This document shows, one piece after another, positions 1 to 7,654 of a stretch of DNA of 16,519 nt. The stretch's first letter is position 1. Each line of letters opens with the position of its first letter. A program made the position numbers and the translations under genes. The DNA is taken from the NCBI GenBank assembly GCA_900642245.1, contig CAAAJI010000143.1:22551-39069 (forward strand), in the 5' to 3' direction. The DNA is from Fragilaria radians (taxonomy: Eukaryota; Bacillariophyta; Fragilariophyceae; Fragilariales; Fragilariaceae). The notes beneath the pieces were generated by a model that made no database searches, was not told the origin of the DNA, and saw nothing but the letters and a program-made list of their open reading frames with translations.

Positions 1-171
1 GGATCTCAATTTTTCATCTGTACAGCTGAGACTCCATGGTTGAATGGAAAGCACTGTGTTTTCGGTAAAGTTACCAAGGGTATAGAGATTGTTCGGATGA
101 TTGAAAGCAAGGGTTCCGAAATGGGCAAACCACGAGCGGAAATACGTATCGCTGCCTCGGGTAGTTTGTAG
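1..171 (+). CDS. Cyclophilin-type peptidyl-prolyl cis-trans isomerase, C-terminal part (5' truncated by window)
   Basis: Frame 1 is open from the first base to a TAG at 169-171 and codes for 56 residues. They match the C-terminal third of cyclophilin A-type PPIases: GSQFFICTAETPWLNGKH, then CVFGKV, and an IRIAASG-type last strand. By established cyclophilin A numbering, the active-site residues Q111, F113, W121, L122 and H126 are all present, so this end of the enzyme looks catalytically competent and cyclosporin-binding. The family isomerises Xaa-Pro peptide bonds during protein folding. The protein ends right after the conserved domain with no C-terminal extension or retention signal. Start, targeting and any N-terminal fusion lie outside the window. 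It could be the end of a single-domain cyclophilin or of a larger protein with a C-terminal cyclophilin domain. Confidence 0.93.
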   Translation, partial: GSQFFICTAETPWLNGKHCVFGKVTKGIEIVRMIESKGSEMGKPRAEIRIAASGSL

Positions 172-2155
172 GTATCGCAAACTACCATTGAATCTAGCCC
201 TTTCCCTGAAATTTCTCCCTACTCAAATGATTGGAACAAAGAGAGGATTTTTGCATCTCTTACAGTAGAGAGAGGATGGAGGACATGCTAAAAGACTTCC
301 TGATGATGTGACGGCCTTGTCCTTTTCGAAACAAATTACGTACATGGACAAGGTAAAGGATTATATATTTAAGTGACGCCTCTCAGAAATGGCATGACAA
401 AATAGAATAAAATAGAAGTATTTGAGAACGGCGAAATCGAAATATTCAGGATGTATATTCACGACTTGGTCCGACATGATTATTTTCTACGACCTATTGG
501 TACATCGTAGATTGATAGTGGTATAATTAAAGGTATACATGACCTCCAAATTTTCCAATTGGATGAAAATACCAAAAGGTGTTATTTAGTTATTTGTGAT
601 CACAGTAGTGGACCCATTCACACTAGACTTTTGGTATCTCGATTAGGAAGGAACTATATTTTGGATAGTTATAGTGTAAATTGAGAGATGTAATTGGCAT
701 GCCATGTTGCTAAAGTATGGAAGCGGAACAGTCATAATGCTTGAGGAACGATTGTAAGTCACTGAATATTCACATATTTGCTATTGGAATAAAGATGCGG
801 AGACAACCTAGTGCATCAATTGCTAATCATGTTGAAAGTCTGTAATGTAGTAAATCCCGTTTAAAAAAAAGAGAGGATGCTGAAAAATACAATCAAACAC
901 TTATTGGTACAGTTTGGAAATAAGAAGGAAGTTACATATTATTGTCGTAAGCAAAGAAATATGGCAATAAATCAAATCTCTATCATTTTGACACATATCT
1001 GTTCTAACAGTGTTTGAATTCTTGGATATAGATGCCAAAATTAAGTTTCAAAATAAATGTTGTCGTTTCGCACATACTTAGTATTTATTCTATATTATGA
1101 GCATACCTCTATCAATTATATGCATATCTTTTGCAGGATTCCAGATTTATTTTTCGTCAAAGTTATTTCAATGTTTACTTTCGTCTTGGTAACTTATATA
1201 TAAGTTGAGTCTCTCTTAACAAACTATTAATGTCAAACTCAATTTCAAAATAGAGTCCAATGAAAAATTGAGAATGATATTACTATAGATACTATGTCAT
1301 GGCGTGGCAAAGGTTGTGTCTGTAGGCTCTTGCATTGATATATCAAAGAAACTTACTCTGTTCTTTACAAAGAGACTTTGGCTGAGCATTGGATTTCTAA
1401 TCCATAGGGATTCCACAGATGAGAATACTTTAATTCATGGCTTGTTGCCTCTCATAGTTGTTGCCACTAATACTGAATGCCTCAACTACCCATTTAGCTC
1501 ATGCATTGGCCTTGATTGGTATACATTTCTGTGTTTGTTTGTTTGTTCTGCCCAACAAAATAATAAAAACTTGCTTTGGTTCCTTCTAATTATAGGCTGG
1601 AATTAAAACTACATTCGTAATCTTGGAAAAGTACCTATCCAAATGAGCCAAATCAGGTCTAGACAACGGAACTTGATATAGCAAAATGCTTATCATGGAT
1701 CTGAACCACTCTTGCCCCCCAATAATCTCCAGACAATAATTCTCGGGTCTTACTACAAAGAAAGCAGGGACTAACATGAATCATCAACATTTCCTTATCA
1801 GGATGTAAACTAGTCACTTTGGTTTGAATGTTTTTCCTTGTTATAATGCAATTTTCTTTCAAACCTAATGTAGTATCCAATAATTGTATAAATACGACAA
1901 AAGGGGCAGAGGTTACATAATGTGTGGTTGAATGATAGAAACGTTTTTGTGATAGACACAATTTGCATTGCAAAATTCAAGTGAAAAGTTAGTTGTTACA
2001 TTTTTAAGGTAGGAACTGGACATGAGAATTATCTCCTAAAAGGTTATGTTGTTCTCCTCATTGTTGCCACCAGTATCGTTTTTCCCAAAAAACTCTTTTA
2101 CAGGAAAGAGATAGACACAAACAACAACATTCCTTTGTTGTTGATCATCGAAAAA
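172..2155. other. Gene-poor spacer between cyclophilin and G-patch genes
   Basis: About 2 kb of AT-rich sequence without a convincing gene. It holds the cyclophilin 3' UTR, a weak coding-like frame at 406-684 interrupted by TAG, a 16-bp perfect palindrome at 1191-1206, and the promoter/5' UTR of the G-patch gene. Open frames at 1304-1606 (+) and on the minus strand at 1586-1973 show no recognisable protein. Just before the G-patch start there is an acceptor-like CTCTTTTACAG (about 2093-2103), compatible with a 5' UTR intron but unproven. Confidence 0.6.
1191..1206. repeat. 16-bp perfect palindrome
   Basis: AACTTATATATAAGTT is its own reverse complement over 16 bases. It lies in the gene-poor spacer, about 950 bp before the G-patch start. 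It could be a protein-binding site or only a chance AT-rich palindrome. Confidence 0.6.
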
Positions 2156-2956
2156 ATGGCATACGTTGAAGAATTATCTGGTTCTAAATTGAAATCCAAA
2201 TTAGGTTCCACATTAAATGAGGCAGTAGCTATGGGACCAAATCGATTTGCTCAAAGTCAACTGGAACGTATGGGTTGGTCATCAGGGGAAGGATTGGGAA
2301 AGAATCGTCAGGGGATTCAAACACATGTACGAATACAACTACGTGACGAACAAGCTGGTTTAGGTCATGCATCATCCACAAAAGATAATCATGGTTGGTG
2401 GAATGATTCCATGGGAAAGATATTTTCAAAATTACAACAAACCACTACCACGAAAGATGGAAAGACAAAGAAGTTGACAAAGAAGACAAAGAAGAAGAAG
2501 AAGAAAGAAAAATTGATCACATCATCATCCGTCTCTACCAATCCAATTACAGATGAAGATTTATTCCGTGCAACAGGAGGCAAACGATTTGGCATGAGAG
2601 CTCAACGAAAACAAATTGGCAAATGGGCTAGGACAGAATCCAATCTTTCAACACAAGAAGAAGAAGAGGTTAAGAAAAAGTTGGAATGGAATGGACGAGG
2701 TCAAGCGACTGTTGTATTATCCTCGAATCAACAATCAACTGCAACAACGGAATCCTCTACCACAATCCACGACAATCAAAACAATCATGATCCCATGACA
2801 TTGTCAAGAGAGGACTGTCATAATCCAACCATGACAAGAAAACAGGAGAAGAAAAAAGCTAGGCGCAAGCAAAAGGTAATGGAACAAAAGGAAAATTCTT
2901 CCTCAGACAGACCCAAGAAAGAAAAAAAACGAAAACGGGATGCTACCGAAAATTAG
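2156..2956 (+). CDS. G-patch domain protein, GPATCH4-like
   Basis: A 266-residue protein. I start it at the ATG at 2156 (context AAAAATGGC) because the open frame extends upstream only through TTG codons. The G-patch spans about residues 30-71 (FAQSQLERMGW, then GEGLGKNRQGI, ending GLGH). It is followed by NHGWW at 78-82, then a lysine-rich stretch, and a second conserved block ITDEDLFRATGGKRFGMRA near 131-149. This order (G-patch, WW-containing segment, TDE..L...GG/GR block, basic tail) matches animal GPATCH4 rather than PINX1 or TFIP11. G-patch proteins activate DEAH-box RNA helicases, and human GPATCH4 is reported to work with DHX15 in nucleolar and Cajal-body RNA maturation. The basic C-terminus (KKEKKRKR) fits nucleolar targeting. 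The gene appears intronless. Role by homology is inference; domain identity is strong. Confidence 0.9.
   Translation: MAYVEELSGSKLKSKLGSTLNEAVAMGPNRFAQSQLERMGWSSGEGLGKNRQGIQTHVRIQLRDEQAGLGHASSTKDNHGWWNDSMGKIFSKLQQTTTTKDGKTKKLTKKTKKKKKKEKLITSSSVSTNPITDEDLFRATGGKRFGMRAQRKQIGKWARTESNLSTQEEEEVKKKLEWNGRGQATVVLSSNQQSTATTESSTTIHDNQNNHDPMTLSREDCHNPTMTRKQEKKKARRKQKVMEQKENSSSDRPKKEKKRKRDATEN
2464..2512 (+). repeat. AAG-rich purine microsatellite inside G-patch gene
   Basis: A run of AAG/ACAAAG units codes for the polylysine segment around residues 103-119 (TKKLTKKTKKKKKKEK). Such a tract may vary in length between alleles without breaking frame. Confidence 0.7.
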
Positions 2957-3677
2957 AGACTACACAACAACAAAAGAGGAAATCTAGCATAAAAGGGAAG
3001 GATGATGCGACAAAATTTCATGATGCTGAAAAAATCACTCAGAATTAACCATTTGTAAATTTTCATTGACTCGATACTAGTTTCTACGAATCAATCATGC
3101 CACAAGTAGTGAATGGAAATGGATTTGAGAGTGACATGAGTCAATTACAATTAAGGTTACTAAAGAGATCATTCCTTAAACCACAGAAAATTTGTATCAT
3201 CCTGATTATTGTTGAAATAAATAAATAAATTGCTCATACTCCATTGGAACATTTCCTCCTGCAATTTACATATGCCTGTCATTGTATACTACTCGACTAA
3301 AGAACATGATGGTCATCTTAAGACCTTTGGCTATTTCAATCGAGTCGGAGTAATCAAACACTAATGCAGGATATTTGCAAATGTAACGTTAAGAATGGAA
3401 TTACAGAACTTAATTTGAGTGCAATAGGAAATTAGCATAGATTATAGTTGGGTATTGTACGCAAATCTTGTAGAAAAAGGATAGAGGGTAACAGCCAAAA
3501 ATAATTGCTACACAAATCTTGAAAAGCCTATGCAGTACTTTCATTCATGAATTTTGTTGAATTACTTCCATTATCATACAACTGTAGTAATGTGAATCAA
3601 ATTGACAGCTACCCTGTTATTGCCTTTTGAATGGATGTGCAAATACTACATGGAATATCTGTGGTCTCCTTATTCTC

Positions 3678-3699
3678 CTGTACCAACAGTAAGGTACAG
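3678..3699. repeat. 7-bp inverted repeat (hairpin)
   Basis: CTGTACC and GGTACAG form a perfect 7-bp stem around the 8-nt loop AACAGTAA. It lies about 70 bp beyond the stop of the small minus-strand ORF at 3769-3921, where a 3' UTR structure would sit if that ORF is real. Function unknown. Confidence 0.5.
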
Positions 3700-3768
3700 C
3701 TCCAATAGAGGTACACATGGACACATAATATCCTCTTCTGATAATTACTCAAAGCGTTTTAACTCTTT

Positions 3769-3921
3769 TTAATCAGAATTATCTTTTATTCCATTGTTTG
3801 AGTTAGATACAATACACCAGGTGTAGCAAATCCCAGTGAAAGTGGCAGAAATCATAGTTGTTGTCATTGCAAGCAGGGCCAGAGAATAGGAGGCATGTCC
3901 TTTATACGCATTGCTCTCCAT
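3769..3921 (-). CDS. Candidate small single-pass membrane protein (50 aa), unrecognised
   Basis: An ATG-to-TAA frame of 50 codons on the minus strand. The predicted protein has a polar N-terminus (MESNAYKGHASY), one uninterrupted hydrophobic stretch at about residues 13-38 rich in L, A, I, M, T and F with two Cys and a Trp near its end, and a polar, Asn/Ser/Asp-rich C-terminus. This is the layout of a single-helix micropeptide. The ATG is preceded by AAAAG, and a TATAAAAG-like string lies immediately upstream, too close to be its own TATA box. I recognise no family. It is the only credible reading frame in this spacer, but one 50-codon ORF in 2 kb of non-coding DNA can arise by chance, and it might instead be an exon or relic of a larger membrane protein. 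Confidence 0.35.
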   Translation of the reverse strand: MESNAYKGHASYSLALLAMTTTMISATFTGICYTWCIVSNSNNGIKDNSD

Positions 3922-4842
3922 CTTTTATAAATCAGTCTTATACTAGCGTACTCAATTCAGTCCTAGAGAGAAACTCTATGGTACATAGTAGAAGCTAATC
4001 TGCCTAGCTCACATTTCTTATTTAACAAATCTACGCAGACTCTTTCCATGAATTGGAAATGGCTCATTTTATAAAGAATTTCCTACATTAATAATTTAGA
4101 GGTTACGATACATGCGGTGTTGAATGGTTTAGTTTCGAATTACATAATCTCTTACGATACTTGAAGGATATTAACGACTAGAGCAAATTTGCCGTCATGA
4201 CTCAATTCGGTTTTACCAAGATGTATAAAGGGTAATCTTACCACTAAACTATTTTCTTCTAATATCCAGCCTTCTTCTAAATACTAAAAAGGTTGAGATA
4301 TATTTCCTTTCTGGAGCAATAATTGTATGATGGTGATGCTGCCTGTATTTTAACATTATGCTAGGCTTTTCTTTATTCGAATAAGTCAAACTAATGTACA
4401 CCATGATTATCGATTATGGAATAGGTACATCAAATAATATGCGGGATATAATGCTAGAAAACGATATCGAGGTCTGCTCTTGGTTTGTTTGCCATCCTAG
4501 GAAGCTACAGTTGCAAGGTTGGAGGAACATGAATTTCAAATAGGGTCAAGTGGTGAAATGGACATTGAGTTCGTTTGTTGAGTCGGAACACATGCCGCTT
4601 GTAAGTTGTTCTGTTTAGGATAATCCAGCTTGGATTTACGTACTCGTTGAACTTAAAGAAATACGAAAACCCACAAACTGGATCGATCTAAGAAGAGTTT
4701 CAACGTTAAGCATTTGGATCCATTTTTTCCGGAATTTTCTCCCTACTCATCGACAACTACCGGTAGCGACAGTCCTGTTGGCTCGAGAACGTTTTCCCTA
4801 TCACCTTTTCTGCGTCCAAGTTCTACAGGAATACTTCGAATT

Positions 4843-4864
4843 CCAGCATTTTTCTAAATGCTGG
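4843..4864. repeat. 9-bp perfect inverted repeat with 4-nt loop
   Basis: CCAGCATTT and AAATGCTGG form a perfect 9-bp stem around the loop TTCT. It lies about 350 bp upstream of the nitrate transporter start codon. In DNA it could be a protein-binding dyad; if transcribed it would be a stable hairpin. No family match is claimed. Confidence 0.65.
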
Positions 4865-5026
4865 CATTTTGGAGATGAAAAAATGAAAGTGACGACATGA
4901 CAAAAAAGTACAATTGTGGTAGAGTACCTGAAATCGTTTTCAGTAACTTACTGTCATCATCCTGGGATTCAACTAAGTTCAAGAATTTTGTTTTTTATGT
5001 GTGCATTGATACAGTATTAAAACCTT

Positions 5027-5038
5027 AGTTCCGGAACT
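5027..5038. promoter_or_regulatory. 12-bp palindrome in the nitrate transporter promoter
   Basis: AGTTCCGGAACT is a perfect 12-bp palindrome about 175 bp before the transporter ATG. Its position fits a dimeric transcription-factor site controlling a nitrogen-responsive gene. I know of no named diatom factor for this word, so the regulatory role is inference. Confidence 0.35.
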
Positions 5039-5211
5039 TTGCTACTGCTATGGCTCTATTTTGAAAAGAAATAAGAAACTGAAAGTAGGAAAACTTCTCG
5101 ATACAGTTAACGAAGAAGCGAGTTGACAAACACTACAGTATCATAATTTTGACTCCTGAAAACCAAGAGCGTCTAGCAAAGAAAAAAAAATCGTATCCAT
5201 TATTTATCATC

Positions 5212-6826
5212 ATGAAATCGATTGATTCAGGAGCAGTAAGTGAAATCGATACCTCTCTTGGAAAACATAACTCCCCATGATGCCCATTCTCATCCTTTTC
5301 TTGATTTATCGTTGTGTACAGGCCCCAGAGATCAAAAAGTATGACACATACTACATCGAGGTCGACCCCAATCAGGGAGACAAAGCCAGCGAGATTAAGC
5401 TTTGCAGTTTTGCTCGCCCTCACATGAGAGCGTTTCACTGTGCGTGGTTCGCCTTCTTCATTGCCTTTTGTATCTGGTTTGCAGTAGCGCCTCTTCTATC
5501 CGAAATTCAAACGACATTGAAGATTACCAAGCAAGAGATTTGGACGTCCAATATTATTGGTGTCGGAGGAACAATTTTCTTGCGATTTGCCATCGGACCA
5601 GCCTGTGATAAATTTGGAGCTCGTATCCTTTTCTCCATCCTGTTGTGTACCGCAGCTATCCCAACAGCATTCGTTGGTCTTGTCAAGAATGCAGATCAAC
5701 TCTATGTTATTCGTTTGTTTATCGGTATAGCAGGAGGAACTTTTGTAACAACCCAATATTGGTAAGAATCACACTATGAGGTTATGGATATTTCTGAAAC
5801 TTTTTTGATTAACATTTTATCTTCAGGATGTCCATGATGTTTGCCAAAGAGGTGGTCGGGACTGCGAATGCAGTCACTGCTGGTTGGGGTAATCTTGGAG
5901 GTGGAGTTATTCAACTTGTGGTGGGTTCAGGAATTTTCCCTTTGATTAAAGCCATCAATGGTGGTAATGCTGAAAATGCTTGGCGATGGAGTACTGTCCC
6001 ACCTGCTGTTGTTGGGTTCTTTACGGGTATTATTATTTTCTTCATTTCCGATGATGCGCCAAAAGGAAATTACAGTGAAATGAAGAAAAATGGCACGATG
6101 CCTGAAGTTTCTGCGGCTGCATCATTCCGTGCAGGAGCAATCAACTTCAACTCTTGGATCCTATTTTTACAATACGCCGCATGCTTTGGTGTAGAATTGA
6201 CAATGAACAACGCCGCTGCACTTTATTTCAAAGAAGAATTCAAGCAATCTACCGAGAGTGCTGCAGCCATTGCCTCCATTTTTGGATGGATGAATTTATT
6301 TGCCCGTGGACTTGGTGGATTTGTTTCAGACAAGTTGAGCGCAAGGATGGGAATGAAGGGACGTATTTGGGCACAAGCAATTATGCTTTTCTTCGAAGGT
6401 CTCTTTGTTCTTATCTTTGCTAACACCAAAAGTCTTGGAGTTGCGATCTTTATCATGGTTTTGTTCTCTATATTTGTGCAGGGTGCTGAAGGTTCTACAT
6501 TTGGAATTGTCCCTTATGTAGATCCTCCTGCCACTGGTTCTATTTCAGGAATTGTTGGTGCTGGTGGGAATATTGGGGCAGTACTTTTTGGACTCTGCTT
6601 TCGTCAGCTTTCCTACGTTACTGCCTTCTATATCATGGGTTCGGTAATTATGGTTTCGGCTTTGTCAAGTGTTTTCATTATTATCAAAGGTTCTTCATCT
6701 ATTTTATGTGGTGGAACGGATGAGCCGACTGGTGACAAAATCCAGGAAACCATTGAGGTTCCAGAAGTAGACAACACGAAAACGAAGGAAATTGAAGCAC
6801 CAGACGGTTATGAGGCTGAAGCTTAA
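5212..6826 (+). CDS. NRT2: NRT2-type high-affinity nitrate/nitrite transporter (MFS, NNP family); exons 5212-5235, 5322-5761, 5827-6826
   Basis: The spliced product is 487 residues, the usual NRT2 size, and imports nitrate with protons or sodium across the plasma membrane. Exon 1 codes only for MKSIDSGA. I prefer this start to the ATG at 5277 because a canonical GTAAGT donor at 5236 and a TGTACAG acceptor join it in phase to APEIKKYD, while the 5277 ATG lies inside that intron. A second intron splits the Trp of QYW-MSMMF, a conserved NRT2 segment. Both nitrate signatures are present: AGWGNLGGG (173-181) and GAGGNIGA (399-406). R96 (FLRF, helix 2) and R315 (FARGLGG, helix 8) are probably the substrate-binding arginines. 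The C-terminal 45 residues are a charged cytosolic tail. Family identity is certain; the eight-residue first exon is inferred from splice sites. Confidence 0.95.
5236..5321 (+). other. Predicted intron 1 of the nitrate transporter gene
   Basis: 86 nt, donor GTAAGT, pyrimidine-leaning 3' part and acceptor TGTACAG, phase 0. The first-exon frame meets a TGA at 5278-5280, so it must be spliced to give a full transporter. Confidence 0.8.
5762..5826 (+). other. Predicted intron 2 of the nitrate transporter gene
   Basis: 65 nt, donor GTAAGA, acceptor CTTCAG, with a GATTAAC branch-like word about 20 nt before the acceptor. It splits a Trp codon (TG/G). Without splicing the frame stops at TAA 5763-5765. 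Splicing restores the conserved QYWMSMMF segment. Confidence 0.95.
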
Positions 6827-7654
6827 TTTTTTATTATTGCAAAAATAAAGCATGGCCAAGTTACAATTTTCATCGTGGATATCAGCAATTTTGATTCAAG
6901 ACACAAAGCTGAACATTCCATAGTTTTATGTCGAACTTAACTTTTACTTAATGCGTGAATACATCATACTTTTGACTTGTGGCCTCGTAGGTTTACGTTT
7001 CTCAGAACAAAACACTCTATTGTGCTTTTCATTTCGTCACTATATAAATTATGTGACACATTTATGCAACAGTATCTTCCTGAAAATAATCTACAAATTC
7101 TGAACAATAAGTTTTATTTATCCAGAAAATAATCCATATTGCTAGTGTTTCGTTGCTTCACTTCAATCTTCACACTCCTCTCCTCGTCAGGACCGCAAAA
7201 AATACAACTTTTTGGTGAAATAATGACATCTTCATGTACATCTACTAATTCTATCGAAAATCAACTCTTACTACCAAAATGGGTGGGTGAAAAGAGTGCT
7301 TCCCATAGTTCTTTTTGGGATCAAAAACATATGCAACTTCAAGGACCATCCTGTGGTTTATGACTCATGTTTTTACGTACATTCTCGATTTTCGTACGTT
7401 GTGAAGTGCTCTCAACATCATACCTTGTTTTAATCTCGATTCTCTCGGCTATACCTTTCACAATATACATAACTATTCATAAAGGATGGTAAGGTATCTT
7501 CATTTCGACCTCTATTGTAGTTCCCAATGCAGGAGAATTCTCCAGCTTCTAACACCAAAAGAAATTTTCAAAATATTCAGATACATTTGAAGTGGCAAGC
7601 TCAAAGTTCAAAAAGTAAATTGTTCCAGCTCCCTTTTCGATTTCATGTTGCAGA
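6827..7654. other. Convergent spacer: 3' ends of the nitrate transporter and trypsin genes
   Basis: About 830 bp between two converging genes. An AATAAA at 6844-6849, just after the transporter stop, could serve polyadenylation. A 46-codon ATG frame at 7223-7363 (+), Ser-rich and unrecognised, is the only notable open frame and is not called a gene. I see nothing else. Confidence 0.55.

Larger units (their letters stand above)
2957..5211. other. Gene-poor spacer between G-patch and nitrate transporter genes
   Basis: About 2.25 kb with no long open frame. Contents I can support: the G-patch 3' UTR with an (AAAT)n run near 3215-3230; a candidate 50-residue membrane micropeptide at 3769-3921 on the minus strand; inverted repeats at 3678-3699 and 4843-4864; and a 12-bp palindrome at 5027-5038 near the nitrate transporter start. 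I saw no tRNA-like B box or known small RNA. Confidence 0.6.

Noticed and set aside
1304..1606. 100-codon open frame on the plus strand
   Set aside because: It opens with GTG, has no ATG start at that point, matches no family I know and shows no domain layout. It may be chance in an AT-rich spacer.
1586..1973. Two overlapping minus-strand frames of 63 and 104 codons
   Set aside because: Neither looks like a known protein or transposase; they overlap each other in different frames and have no supporting context.
2135..2155. Extended N-terminus of the G-patch protein from a TTG at 2135
   Set aside because: TTG starts are not expected in nuclear genes. The ATG at 2156 has a good context and precedes all conserved sequence.
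5133..5438. Antisense frame over the 5' end of the nitrate transporter
   Set aside because: Shadow of the true gene, spanning its first intron; no recognisable protein.
7223..7363. 46-codon Ser-rich ATG frame downstream of the nitrate transporter
   Set aside because: No hydrophobic or domain pattern, no recognisable similarity, and it lies where two 3' UTRs are expected.
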